DNA of 64,000 nucleotides, from positions 5,838,001-5,902,000 of the forward strand of contig NC_059551.1 of the NCBI RefSeq assembly GCF_905220415.1, given 5' to 3'. The notes below the pieces were generated by a model. The model was not told the DNA's origin and did no database searches. It saw only the letters and a list, made by a program, of their open reading frames with translations. Source of the DNA: Colias croceus. Its lineage: Eukaryota > Arthropoda > Insecta > Lepidoptera > Pieridae. Below are positions 23,345 through 35,644 of the stretch, in pieces. Position 1 is the first letter of the stretch. Every line of letters begins with the position of its first letter. The position numbers were made by a program, and so were the translations under genes.

Positions 23345-24233
23345 GGCTAACGAAAGATGAGACTGGAAAAAGGCGGCAAATTCAAAAAATCAACATATGG
23401 CAACTTAGGTTATAGTTGGAAATATAGTTTTAATACTTTTATTTATTATTTTCTCTTACGAGCAAAAAAAAACAACAAACTCTTCATCTTTTTAATATTG
23501 ATTTATGTAATATAGTAGTTAAGTGATACAGACAGACAAAAAAGAACACCGAATAAAAGCAAGAAAAAACACAATAAAAATACAATTAAAGTTTGTTTAA
23601 TCAATATAATCATATTAAATCTAAAAATTCAACCGTGAATGAATAGTAAGAATCACTATCATTATCTCTGACTCTTATTATGAACTCTTCCATTTCTGCA
23701 GTTATTCCATCTCGTTTTTTATACTATCTTCAACACGAATAACATGGTCCGGTCATAGAAGAAATCTCGTCAAGATACCTACTGATTTTGTGTCTTTAAA
23801 CATTTTGAACGAAACAGATCATTCAATTTTTTTTATTGTTGCTTGAATAGTTTATAACTGGACTATTGGTATCATCCATGTTACCTGCAAAATAATAAAT
23901 ATTAAACAATGCAATCAAAATGAATAGTATCAAAATATCAAAGTCACACTTAACAATGCATTGAGATATTTCACGTAAACACTCTTGTTTTTCCTTGAAA
24001 ACTACATCTCTTTTAACTTGTTTCTTTTCAAATTTACTAATCATAGTAAAAAGAACCTTTTTTAAGTCGCTTTTCAATGTTTTCGTCTCGTTTTCAATTA
24101 GAAATCACTAAAATTGCGGAAATAATTTTCACTTTGACACATCAACAACTCAGGTTTTATTGACAATTACGTAATTATAAGTGTTGCCATATAAATTTTC
24201 GAAATAAAAAGCCAGTCTCATCTTTCGTTAGCC
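23345..24233. mobile_element. DNA transposon with 22-bp inverted ends and small unrecognised ORFs
   Basis: 'ggctaacgaaagatgagact' plus 'gg' at 23345 recurs inverted at 24212-24233. On the minus strand, near the right end, lies a short Lys/Glu-rich frame (MISKFEKKQVKRDVVFKEKQ) with an apparent intron and a short second exon ending at 23823. A second fragment around 23640-23720 reads MEEFIIRVRDNDSDS. I do not recognise either; they may be transposon accessory proteins or noise. Confidence 0.6.
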
Positions 24234-24265
24234 AAACTCTATACATATTACGGTACCTACTATCG

Positions 24266-24345
24266 GTTCAGTAGTTATTTACGTGAAAGAATGACAAACA
24301 TGCATCCCTATATCCAAACATTCGCGTTTATAATATTAGTAAGAT
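24266..24345 (-). mobile_element. Lep1-like Helitron fragment
   Basis: 'ggttcagtagttatttacgtg' region and 'ttcgcgtttataatattag' match reverse copies. Only the 5' third remains. Confidence 0.6.
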
Positions 24346-26263
24346 ACTCTCTGCGGTCCCTTGAAGATATGAAAACATCAAATTTATAAGCCTACGCAAT
24401 CAAAACATGTAGGCTGTAGCCGTTTATGCTGCAAATTTTCGCATATTTCGACATTAGCAAGGGAATCAAAACCTACACTCAATTTTATTTCACAATTTTA
24501 AAAGCAGATAAATGAAAAATGGTTAAAAACATAAATTTTAAAGTTGCAACATAATAAAAAATAAGTTGGTTCGGAGCTCTCGGCTAGTATCTATGTACCT
24601 AATTTGTTCTCTTGGTCCACGAGTCCAACTCGCATTTGGCTGGTTTTTTTATAACAGCGATCCGATTTAAGTTTCACTTTATCACTTTTAATTAAAATTG
24701 TTTTTCCCAATCTGAACTTTCTTAGAAATTAAGAATATTAAATAATTTTCATAAATATTTTACTTAACTTAGATAACGGTAAGTCGAGCTTTAAACTAAG
24801 TCTACGACCTGAATTTAGTTATGGTTATTAAATTAAGTGTACGTGCTCTTGAGCTAAGCACATAATATGGCTAATTTACATTGCGAAATATAATACCTAA
24901 ACTTCTTTCTTCGGGGCTTAATTATGGTATTGTTTTGGATTATGGTTGACTACTTGGCTACCATAACTTTTAATAACTATATTAGAAAGCGAAATTTTTT
25001 ACGGTAGTCAAACCGTCGCGTCGCTAACAATAATGCGGCACTGTGTCGGAGTCCAGAGAGTCGGATTATAACCTGTGTTATAACGCTGCTTTTTACTGCT
25101 TACATACCTTCAAACGAATGTTTTCAAGGGGCTACACTGTTCGATATTCTCTAACTAGAAATTGTGAAAAAAAAATTGAAAAAGTAAAGGTGTTAAAGTT
25201 ATTGTTTATTGTTAGTTATTGTTTTTGTGTTTTTGTTTTGTGTTTTTTGTTTTGTTACATTACAACACTACGTAAGCAAAATTGTTTGAAATTTCCCACA
25301 GTCAAGCTTTAAAAATAGGTGGGTAGGAGATTAGTTATGTTTCATAATAAATACTTATGATTTTGTACCTACATTTAAAATAATTAAAATAATGTCGAAT
25401 CAAAAGCCACCCGCCAGCCTTAATAGAGGCGGGTTTAAACTTAGCATCAATGTAATCTTGCTCATATTATAAGTATTTCTTATTACTGTGGTAAACCCAT
25501 AGAAATCTAAATAACAAAACACTAGAAGTCGTAAGCACGCGTGACCTTGTCGCCACTCAGGTGACTTCCAAGCCACCAGTGCGTTCGTCGCTATTCAGTT
25601 GCTCTCGAGACGTGCGTGTGTAAACATAGTGTGTTTCATCATTTCCCATTGCGGAAATTCATCCTGCTATACTAATAAAGGAATAACATTTCATCGGTAA
25701 TTATTTTTTTAGAAATAATGCCACTTTTCCTTAAAATATTTTTTTTTCGAATTTGTATTTTTTTGTATTAAGCTGTCCAATAAAAGGCATAGTTTACTTG
25801 TGTGTACTGTTTAGATATCGGTTTATATGTGTTGATTTTGGCGACAGTGGTTTTCATACTAATTACCTATGACGTTATAACACTTCTATAGTGTCTTGTT
25901 ATTTAGATTTTCAGCCCGGACACAAATATTGTACCTACTAGCGCGTTCCGCGGTGGCGGACACAGGGACATGACAGCCCTCCCCCCTCCCAAAGGCGTAC
26001 TCATCAAATTGAAAAATATTTTAAAACTGTACAATTTTTTTTTGTGTCCTTATAATGTATTAAGTACACAATAGTCCAATAATTTAAGGACTCATAAATT
26101 AAACCATTATCTATTTCGATTTATATACAAAAAGAAAACTTTGGAGAAAGGTATCTTCATCTATTGTAGGTACGGCAATTAATTATTTTTATTAAGTAGG
26201 TACACACTATATTATAGAGTAATACAAACTAACTTGTACATAGTAGATTAATTTATTGAAAAT
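24346..26263. other. No gene recognised; AT-rich upstream DNA
   Basis: Contains MITE-end-like pieces (for example near 24605-24655, 'gagtccaactcgcatttgg') and a THAP-like scrap near 25675-25696. An 89-codon frame at 25043-25312 starts on GTG, has biased Cys/Phe/Val composition and no splice context. I see no supported gene. Confidence 0.5.
25675..25696 (+). pseudogene. THAP-exon scrap
   Basis: 'aaaggaataacatttcatc' before a GTAATT donor matches the end of the THAP exon at 19737-19755 at 18 of 19 bases (KGITFH). Nothing else of a THAP gene is visible around it. Confidence 0.4.
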
Positions 26264-26562
26264 AAAAACCGGTCAAGTGCGAGTCGGACTCGCGCACCGA
26301 GGGCTACAAAGTACAAATACATATTTATTATTTTTAAAATTATGCTTTTAGCAATTTTTCCTTTATCTATGCTACAAGTCCTTGCTTCGTACCAAATGCC
26401 AAGACGCTATAATAACAACAAAATAATAAAAATTCGAGCTTTAAGCAATGGTTGGCACAGCCATAAATTGGATGGGTCACCGATATTTTTTTTTAGTTGC
26501 TCTTTACTTTATTTGTACGAAACCCTTAGTGCGCAAGTCCGACTTACGCTTAACCGATTTTT
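26264..26562. mobile_element. MITE with 'ccggtcaagtgcgagtcgga' ends
   Basis: The left end 'aaaccggtcaagtgcgagtc' recurs inverted at the right end ('gcaagtccgacttacgctta', 'accgattttttat'). Single ends of the same family occur at 1428-1476 and 24605-24655. Confidence 0.7.
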
Positions 26563-26599
26563 TATTTTATATGTAGGGTAGTAACAATATTATATCTAT

Positions 26600-28885
26600 A
26601 TTTTTTTTTCTTTCAAGGAATTAGGGGGCCCTAACATATTGGAGCCCTGGGCATATGAATAAAATATTCAGTTAAGAGAAATGGTGAAGATCTGTTGGAA
26701 ATCACAATGAATTAGACAACTACATATACATTTTAAAAGTGTACCTGCTACCTTCCACTTATGTCGATTTTTTATATTTCCTATCAGAAATAATTCCAAT
26801 ACATAAGAAACATACCAGTAATCCATAAAGTTATAAATCTTATTAGAAAAAGTCATTTCAGAAGTTCCCAACTTAAACATACAATTTTATAAGTGGTATT
26901 CCAAATGAAACTACTGAATCTCCGTAACCCCCTCCACTAAAGCAATAAAGGGGATTGCTTTATGAAATACAAGATAATTTGTTTTGGATAGATAGGAAGA
27001 TAAAAATGTATATAAATAAAGAATGAATGAATGAAAATCAGTACACAATTTTAGAAGTAAGACACACAACACACAATTTTAAGAAGTAATTAATTTAAGA
27101 AGTATGTCTGTGTAAAATGTAAATGATAACCATACAAACAAAAATTTCACCTATGCTGATGTAGTATTATACAGGCACCATAATATTATATAAGAAGCAA
27201 AAACCCTTATACTTAATTTATAAAAAATAAAAAAACTTGTTACAATGTAACTGTATGAGAATACTAATTTTTATTTTTATTGTTGCAGCGGCAATAGTCA
27301 TCAAGCATGTTTGTTTCTTTTTCTAATATAATTATGTATAAGCAAATTTTGAATAAAGACGATTTTTGTACACAAGTGAAGTAAATTGTTAATATGGCAG
27401 TTGAGAATACTGGAATCTAATTCGCTGTTTCTACTTTCTACTTATAAGAATGACTTTTATTATTTACCTGCCTGAATATACTTAATGAAATTAAATAATA
27501 AATCAATATTCAATATCTATACAAATTATCTTATTATTGGTATCTTAAAAGGCAATAACAAAATAAAACAATAGGAAAATTTTGTGATGATTATCAATAA
27601 TTTATTTATAAACAAAAAGGAACACAATATTTCTCTTATACTAAAGTGTATACAAAGCATGCCAACTTTAAACAAAAAAAAAAATATATATATAAATAAT
27701 AAAAGAAAAGTAACTAATTGTTAACAGATATTTTGAAAACATAATATTGCAGACGACTTAAAGTTTAACAGAAGCATAAAACACAGAACAAATGGTATAT
27801 TAATGTTAATTATGTTATTGAATGTATATTTAAAAAAAAATACGTTTTTTTATCAAAAGGAGATTTTTTATTAATTTTTTAAATTGCACAAGTTAATGTA
27901 TCATAGGGCATTGACTGGCAACAACTTGATGTATGACAACTTTATGCGCACTAATGTAATGTTTATATGAATTAAATATGTGCATAGACTGTAAAATATA
28001 TGCACATACATATTACCTATCTTTTATGTTTTCATAAACATAGTGAAAATACATTTTATAAACATTTTATTTTTAGATGGTTAACTTATTAAAGAAAATC
28101 AATTTCATATTCATGTTCTTTACTTTTGCAAAAATTATCACAAAGCTCTAAACGTCTCCACCCAACTCCCCCCGCCATCAATAAAATGGCCAATTCGTTA
28201 TTGAATTTTGTTCGCAACTTTTAAGTGTAGGTAGAGGCTGCGCGACGCCGGTTGTTATGCACTAGTAATTAATGACCACCACAATCATAATGTAAACAAT
28301 AACGTCTCTATATATTCTAATTTATCATTAGTATAGAAAGTTATGTCATATCTCAAACCTAAAAATATAATATGAAGCGGTTTGTATTAGGTATAACAAT
28401 TCGGCGGTTTGGACAATGTAAACACAAACACCGTTCTAAATCACTGTAAAAAGACAACGTGAGAACTAGCGGAAATTTTCGATAGTGAGAGTATAAAATA
28501 AGAATTAAGTTTATCGACTAATTAAACCTTTTAAACACTTATTGTAAGTTAAGTTTTATTACACTTATAATCTATCGTTATGATATAACAAAACTCAGAA
28601 TCTACTCACATAAGTGAAGGAACGCCTAACAAAAGTAGCGTGTGCGGAAACACATAAATTAGAGCACTAATTACACAATTTCGATAAGATTGGCCATTCG
28701 AATTATGTTTTTCTTAGCCACCGACATAAAATGGCTGCTACCTCATTGTTCTGCGCGTTCGTTCGTGCGCATAGAAGCCGTGAACGCTTGGGGACGACTT
28801 CTCCGCCAATTAAAATTGTGGCGCGAAATTTAAGGCATTGTTAATGGCCATGACTTATGATAATTTGCAATAATAATAAGTCTCA
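26600..28885. other. No coding gene recognised; possible distant promoter of the zinc-finger gene
   Basis: Mostly AT-rich. The stretch 28690-28830 is GC-richer and carries 'gccattttatgtcggtggc' on the minus strand, in the style of an insect housekeeping or developmental promoter with a GCCAT motif, upstream of the minus-strand zinc-finger gene. Promoter assignment is inference only. Confidence 0.25.
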
Positions 28886-29161
28886 TTAATTACATATTTC
28901 AATGCATAGGTAGAATAACACAAATACTGTGAGTAATATGACAATGAAAACAGGAACATAGAATCCAAGATCATAAACGTGATCATCCGGTAAGCTATTA
29001 TTATGCTTGTTAATCTTAAAAGTAATTCTTTGCTTATGCCGGATTCCTTCTAAATGCTGATTATATTGATTTGCCGAGTTAGTGAAGATATTACAAGATG
29101 AGCAGTGATATCTCTTGAATTTAATTGACTTTATAGGTTTGTCACTTTCTTTTTCGTACAT
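28886..29161 (-). CDS. Small protein: JAZ-type zinc finger plus C-terminal membrane segment
   Basis: A 91-residue single-exon frame from ATG to stop. Residues about 19-45 fit the C-x2-C-x12-H-x5-H spacing of JAZ/U1-type fingers exactly, with the usual 'NSANQYNQHLEG.RH' look; such fingers in ZNF346-like proteins bind double-stranded RNA. Residues about 66-87 (FYVPVFIVILLTVFVLFYLC) form one strong membrane helix right before the C-terminus, so the protein could be tail-anchored. An in-frame TGA lies shortly upstream, so the start is near. No AATAAA was found below the stop. I do not know an orthologue; it may be a real small gene, a decayed exon or a transposon product. Confidence 0.45.
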   Translation of the reverse strand: MYEKESDKPIKSIKFKRYHCSSCNIFTNSANQYNQHLEGIRHKQRITFKINKHNNSLPDDHVYDLGFYVPVFIVILLTVFVLFYLCIEICN

Positions 29162-29948
29162 TTTAGTATTAATACGAGAGTTTTGGTAATATCAATTATT
29201 ATTAAGTAGTAACTTAATAACTGTACAAATAAATTGCCACCTCTGCTGCACTTTGTTTTTTTTTTGTTCAATTTTGAACTACCGTCAATTATTGGAAAAT
29301 AAAAATGTAGTTTTACTACGTTAGTAAATAGGTATCCACTAGTAGGCATTCTGTGTTTTTACGTAGGTACAAAAAGTGTAATGTAATTTTAATTTATTCA
29401 GTGTTAGTGATGTATCGTTTTGTTTCACTGATTACAATAAAATATTTATACAAGTGATAGGCAAGTTATAAATAAATAGATTCTTATTTCTTACTTACTT
29501 ATCTACCTAGAAAATTGTACCTAATTGTAATTCTTATAAGATTTTTATAAACCAGTATCCTCTGGAGAAAAAATTACCCAAACGAATAACTAGGTACCTA
29601 ACTAGTAGTTAACTACCTAGATATATATTATGTGTTGCGTAGCTACAGATGTTTACGTATGAATTCTTAGTTGGTGTTTCCCGCCTGCGAGTTTGAATCA
29701 CGTCTTCACTTTCATAAATCGTCCCCACTCCACAAATCCCATCCATTCACTTACAAAATTGCTTCTCCAACATGTGCCATCACTTCCATAAACGACGTAT
29801 TAGATGAATACCTACGTCACAGAAATGTGTTATTTGAATTTAACATTTATTGGTTAGATATTACCTAATATATATTAAATATTAATTGGGTTATTTGCAT
29901 ATGTTATTTTAAATTATAATGCACGCGAATAAAGCCGCATTATATTAT

Positions 29949-30131
29949 ACTAGAGGTCCGCCCCCGCTTCGCCCGTGGTACATATTTCGCAATAAAAGAT
30001 AGCCTATGTCCTTTCTCGGGTATCAAAATATCTCCATACTTACCAAATTTCATGCAAATTGGTTCAGTAGTTTAGGCGTGATTGAGTAACAGACAGACAG
30101 AGTTACTTTCGCATTTATAATATTAGTATGG
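29949..30131 (-). mobile_element. Lep1-like Helitron
   Basis: 'actagaggtccgcccccgc', 'cgcaataaaagatagccta' and 'actttcgcatttataatatt' mark a nearly full reverse copy. Confidence 0.75.
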
Positions 30132-30230
30132 ATGTAGTTAGGTAGTTCGCACACATTGTGGAATAAACTGACTCATCACCTCATCACTCAATATTATTTT
30201 TGATACTTAGCGAAAAAAGAGGTGTGTAAG

Positions 30231-30422
30231 TGCTGATTTACACAGGGTCAGTAACTGACTACAAATTCGAGGAAAATCAGTGCTGACTCGAAAAAAAACC
30301 CTGTGTAAACAGATTTGAAGTCAGTACAGAGGCTTGAAGTCTAAGTAAACAGTTGAAGTCAGTCGCAGCGCCGAATTTCGGCGCCGCGACTGACCTGTCT
30401 ACTGACCCTGTGTAAATCAGCA
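30231..30422. mobile_element. 192-bp MITE
   Basis: 'tgctgatttacacagggtca' plus 'gta' at 30231 recurs inverted as 'tactgaccctgtgtaaatca' plus 'gca' at 30400-30422. Centre 'cagcgccgaatttcggcgcc' is also palindromic. Confidence 0.85.
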
Positions 30423-30423
30423 T

Positions 30424-32032
30424 TTATACTTCTTTTAGCGCGATGGAGAAATACAGGCCGGAGTCCCTCAGGGCTCCGTCCTGTCGCCCCTCCTATTCGC
30501 GCTATACACTAGCGACATTCCAAAGCACGACAAAGTGCAACTATCCCTCTTCGCGGACGACACGGCACTCTACGTGTCGTGTCCTCAACGAAGATGTATA
30601 GCTCCCTTACTTCAATCCGCGACCGATGCATTAGGCAAATGGTTTCGCAAATGGGGTATCACTGTGAACCCCGACAAGAGCGCCGCCGTGCTCTTCAGGC
30701 GCGGCGGCCCCGAGGCCATAGATAGTGTCAAACTCTATGGCCAAGTCATTCCGTGGCAAAAGCACACGAAATTCTTAGGCGTCACTCTAGACGCACACAT
30801 GTCATTTAGCGCCCACATTAAGGCAGTCCGTAAGAAAGCCAGCTATGTTCTGAGCCGGCTCTATTACATGATTAACAAACGCAGTAAAATGTCCCTTAGA
30901 AATAAGGTGACACTTTACAAAACGGTGGTCCGTCCAATCCTCACTTATGCTAGTGTAGTTTTCGCGCATTGCGCCCCCAGCTCCATACACAAGCTCCAGA
31001 CGATTCAGTCGCGGTTCATGAGAATAGCGACTGGAGCGCCCTGGTTCGTGCGTAACGTGGACCTACATAGGGACTTAGAACTCCCCACCATAGCCCAATG
31101 GATGAAGCAAGCGTCAAAGCGCTACTTCGACAAGGCTAAAAACCACCCTAACCCATTGGTGACAAAGGCCATCGCATACGTCGCGAAACCCGATCCCACT
31201 CATCGTCGTAGGCGGCCGAGACACGTCTTGGACGACTCCGACGATGATATTACCAAAGCTAACGCACGGCTAGACTCGGCGATTGAAGCCCAACGTCGAA
31301 CAAACCGCGACACCGCACACACCACAGCAGAAAGCGTACACCGTCTTCGCCGGCGAAGACGAGGTCCCTTGTTCCGCGTTCCCGCGCCCACCCGGGTGAG
31401 CGCCCGTCCGATTAGGGCCCTTCTGGCCTCCTCCACTCAAGCGACAGCTCAAGCCGAGGTTCGTGGTCCCCGTCAAGGGGGGACGCCCTTGTGCATGTCG
31501 CTACCAGGGTGAACCTTCAGTTCACCCCCGCGTCCGCGTTAAAATGTAGAAGCCCTTCTGGCTAACATTGAGAAACACCACACAAAAAAAAAAAAAAAAA
31601 AAGCGATGGAGAAAAATGATCAGAGTGAATTTTTACGATGCGCGCGCACACCGACACGGTCTATATTTAACAGCATGAAGTTAGTTCTAGGTGGTATGAA
31701 AATTGATAACTATGTTGAAGTTGTATATTCTAGTATTTTTTCCATACGCCAAAAAGGTATAACTTCTAACGCGTGTACATAAGTAGACACACTCTTTTTT
31801 TTTTGAAGTTATACTTCTTTTGGCGCGATGGTGAAAAATGATAAGAGTGAATTTTTACGATGCGCGCACACACCGACGCGGACGCGACACCTAAATTTAA
31901 CAGCATGAAGTTAGTTCTAGGTGGTATGAAAATTGATAACTATGTTCAAGTTGTATATTCTAGTATTTTTTCCATATGCCAAAAAAGGATAACTTCTAAC
32001 GCGTGTACATAAGTACACACACTCTTTTTTTT
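30424..32032 (+). repeat. Tandem pair of about 228-bp MITE-like units, the first split by a retrotransposon
   Basis: Unit 1 is 30424-30451 plus 31603-31803; unit 2 is 31804-32032. Both run from 'ttatacttctttt', 'gcgcgatgg' through 'gtgaatttttacgatgcgc' and 'catgaagttagttctaggtg' to 'acacactcttttt'. They differ at only a handful of positions, so the duplication is recent. Confidence 0.85.
30452..31602 (+). mobile_element. 5'-truncated Jockey-type non-LTR retrotransposon (reverse transcriptase end)
   Basis: The frame opens at the insertion edge with GVPQGSVLSPLLF, then the catalytic-box motif LFADDTALY, and ends at 31512 after a basic C-terminal region (PWFVRNVDLHRDLELP and others), with no internal stop. 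A 70-bp 3' UTR and about 19 A residues (31584-31602) follow. Exact 12-bp target duplications 'gcgatggagaaa' lie at 30440-30451 and 31603-31614. The upstream reverse transcriptase and endonuclease are lost by 5' truncation, so it cannot move by itself. Motifs suit the Jockey clade common in moths; a close relative such as CR1 is possible. Confidence 0.92.
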
Positions 32033-32509
32033 AATAGTACGGTTATATGTATGTAGAGAATACGTAGAGAATATATAATTAAAGTGATAACATTTTACTG
32101 TATGTATTTTCAACGTTATGAAAAATTAAGACGTACTAGATTAAACTAGCGCAGCTGGTGCGCAGCTGCAATCAGCGATGTTGATTGTTATATCCACAGA
32201 ACAGGGTTATATCTATTGTTATTGATCTGGTACAGTCTGGTACCGAAAGGTACCTAATATCTATGGATTGGCAATGCATGGAATTAATAATTTAATGAAC
32301 GATGTAATTTCTGTTATATTTATAGTCCATTTACTGTTTATATTATATCTCAAATTTGCTATGGCATATTTTTTGATACATTCTATAAAATCCTTGCAGC
32401 TTAAAGTTTCTGAATGTTTCTGAACGATCTTTATTTGACAGTTGTCTATAGACCAAATGTTTATGGTTAATAATTTTTGACGTTTTACTTCTTTTTAAAA
32501 GTTGTGATC
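32033..32509. other. RpL11 upstream region
   Basis: No gene seen. Just before the RpL11 ATG is a pyrimidine tract ('ttttacttcttttt', 32484-32498), which fits a 5' TOP-type start of a ribosomal protein mRNA. Confidence 0.4.
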
Positions 32510-35277
32510 ATGGCGGTAGGTGTTTTGTGAAAAATAGTTGTTAAATCTGTTTTAATCAAACAAAGTATTAGACGTTGATCGATTATTTGTTAGAAATAAT
32601 GCAGTGTATTTATCAAATGACTTGCATATTAATATATTTCGCGATACAAATAATATATTACCATCAAAATAACCCTATCGCCGCTAGACGAGCAACTAGG
32701 TGATTTTCATGTTGTTATTGAAAGTGATAAGTATTAAAATGCTTGGTGTACATTTCAGCGCTTACCCGTACCCGCGCTCCCACCCAAAAAGAGCAAGAAG
32801 GACAAAAGGCCTCCTAAAGACAACTCTAAAAATGTTATGCGAAATCTGCATATCAGAAAATTGTGTTTAAACATCTGTGTTGGAGAATCTGGTGACAGAC
32901 TGACACGTGCTGCAAAGGTAAGAAATTATGTATATATTGTATCGTTTTAAAACTTACTTCACACTTTGAAATTTGTTTACATGTCCTGCAAGTGAATATA
33001 ACCTAAAATCATAACCTGAACAAAAAGATTATTGAGGCGAATTTTGGGGTAGATTTCCACTATCCTAATGTCAGGTTTTATTTTTTGCTTACTCCTTCAT
33101 ATTTATTTTTTATTGTATTGTAAAATTAACCATGTAATAAGCTTGACTGGAGAAGGTTTTTTTATTTTGTTTATAAGTATATGGTAAAATTAATGATGTT
33201 ATTCAAACTAACAATTACTGTAAACATTAGGATGGATTTGGGATGATTCATAATTTCATTTCATTGTATTTTTCTTCATTTAAAATTTCTTTACATTAAA
33301 TTAAGTGTTAATAATTGCATACTCCTCTAAATACAAAAATGTTTTATTTCAGGTGTTGGAACAGCTGACTGGTCAACAGCCCGTCTTCTCGAAGGCTCGC
33401 TACACTGTGCGATCCTTTGGTATCCGTCGTAATGAAAAAATTGCTGTGCACTGCACTGTACGTGGTGCCAAGGCTGAAGAAATCCTCGAGAGGGGATTAA
33501 AAGTGAGTTTAACAAAATTTATGAGTTTTGCATAGCATGAATTGTTCAAGAGACACATAATTAATTGTGCTTTCTTTGTAAATTCATGCAAGAGTAATAT
33601 TTCCAATTTGCAACTTCTAAACACTATTTTCTTACTGTTTAGAATACTCAGCGAAATAACATTTATTTTTGCTAAATTTTTCTTAACTACTTGTGTTATA
33701 ATTATTCAGTTAGTTATAGAATGTTTATTTATAAGAATATTCTTTGAATTGAAGATATACACTATTGTGGAATGTTTAAATTTTAAAACAATTTTTTTAT
33801 ATACTGTGAGAATTAAATGTGTTTTTGTATTTATCTTGTCCGTCAATATAGTTCTTAGGTCTTCTTATTGGAAAAAAAAAATCAGTTATTATTGAAACAA
33901 TTGTGATAGAATTTCATAAATTGTTGTATTTCCCGATTTTGTTTATTAGGGTTTGTATTGGCTGATTATTTTTATTTATTTTATTTTACCTTGTTCCAAG
34001 TAACATAATATGGAGTACATACATTAATTCTGCTGTTTCACTGATTGATTTTTCTTTATGGTGATCAGCCTTATGTGTCCTGCTTTATTTTTTTTTTGTA
34101 TACATAAAGTATTTAGATAAATGCCAAAATTCAATTTTATAGAAATTTTATCAAGATCATCATACAATCTAAATTGTAATATCGCAAAATATTCCAGGTC
34201 AGAGAATACGAGTTGAGACGTGACAACTTCTCAGCCACAGGAAACTTTGGTTTCGGTATTCAAGAACACATTGACTTGGGTATCAAGTACGATCCTTCTA
34301 TTGGTATCTATGGTCTCGACTTCTATGTTGTCCTTGGCCGTCCAGGTAAGACATAGTATTTAATTTTTTATTTACTATTTAGCTTGAAGTAATGATAAAT
34401 TTGGTGTCATATACTCAAATAGATATTTGATAGTATAGAAAATGCCTAGTTGCACAAAAAATATTTCATTCAATTCATGAAATAACAATGCATTTGTCAC
34501 ACACCATGTTGTAATTCATTCACTCTTTTCAATATTTTCTTTTGATCCGAAACTTAAGATTGATTTCTTTTCATAATAAATGTGAAAAGTGTTTAAATAA
34601 GTAATTAACAAAGTGAAGATTTTGAAACATTTTTTTTTTCAACTATGACTAGTTATGTTGAAGTATGTTGAGAAAAAAAAAGTGCATGATACCAATAAAA
34701 TGTCTAGGTTATTGTTATTTAACACTTCTGTCCATAAAATACGTATTTTTTTGTTTTAATACCTAAGTATAAAGTTTAAGGGTGTAAAGCTTTTATGAAT
34801 CATCTATTTTACCAGCTATGAAACAAATACAATAAAAATAAATCTTAGTAATGAGAATGTAATTGTTTTTTTTTTTGTATAGGCACATATGTTCAAGTAT
34901 GTAGATAATACATCTACATTCTGTAAAGCTTGTGCTATAAAAATCTTGCTTTATTACTAGGGACAAAATATTTTATGTTTCCATTATAGAGCAAGGAACA
35001 AAAATAACAAAATTAAATATATAAGTATCCTTATTATAACAACAAAGAAAATGTTTTAGAGAAATTATTGAAATTTTTTGTTAAAATGTACACAATTATC
35101 AATATTTCCAATGATAAACAGTATTTTATAATTATGGTATTTTTTTTAGGTTTCAACGTAGCTCACAGGAGGAGAAAAACCGGCAAGGTTGGTTTCCCTC
35201 ACCGCCTGACAAAGGAAGACGCCATGAAGTGGTTCCAACAGAAATACGATGGTATCATCCTTAACAGCAAGAAGTAA
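32510..35277 (+). CDS. RpL11: 60S ribosomal protein L11 (uL5)
   Basis: Binds 5S rRNA with RpL5 and sits in the large-subunit central protuberance. Exons 32510-32515, 32759-32917, 33353-33502, 34198-34345, 35150-35277 join in phase to 195-196 residues, the usual length. The first exon is only ATG GCG before GTAGGT, as is common for ribosomal protein genes. Signature stretches: NVMRNLHIRKLCLNICVGES, LEQLTGQQPVFSKARYTVRS, FGIRRNEKIAVHCTVRGAKA, FGIQEHIDLGIKYDPSIGIY and FNVAHRRRKTGKVGFPHRLT. A Lys/Pro-rich N-terminal extension precedes the core. An ATTAAA at 35288 may be the polyadenylation signal. Introns contain a SINE fragment; I saw no convincing snoRNA. Confidence 0.97.
34031..34096 (-). mobile_element. 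SINE fragment in RpL11 intron
   Basis: 'tttcactgattgatttttct' and 'gtgatcagccttatgtgtcc' match the body of the SINE at 50442-50647. Head and target duplication absent. Confidence 0.55.
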
Positions 35278-35644
35278 ATCATAAGTTATTAAAAAAATTT
35301 AAAAGGATTTTGTCTTTTATTCAGATATCTTGTAATGTTGTAACGACAAAGTCATGCCTAAATTTTAAGATAATATAATGCCTAGGGGCGTATTCAGAAA
35401 GAAAGCTTGAAACTTATAAGCGCTTATATGCGCTTATCGGCGCTGGTAACCCGCGCAGGAAAATATATGAACATGCGCCGATAAGCGCTGATCGGCGCCG
35501 ACAAGTTCCAACAAGTTTCAACAAACTAACAGGGACACAGAACAGGGACGATACACGATACGCAACGAAGATTGACAACATTAATCAAATTGACTTAAAG
35601 TAATTTTATTATTTTGGATTTGTGATTATCGTTTTTCGTAGAAA

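Noticed and set aside
25043..25312. 89-codon ORF with a hydrophobic C-terminal half
   Set aside because: Starts on GTG, is made of repetitive tttgt runs, and has no supporting exon or family resemblance.
33542..33895. 117-codon hydrophobic ORF in an RpL11 intron
   Set aside because: Composition simply follows the AT-rich intron; no motif and no splice context.
32918..35149. snoRNA in RpL11 introns
   Set aside because: Ribosomal protein introns often host them, and a C-box-like 'aatgatg' occurs near 33192, but no matching D box or terminal stem was found.
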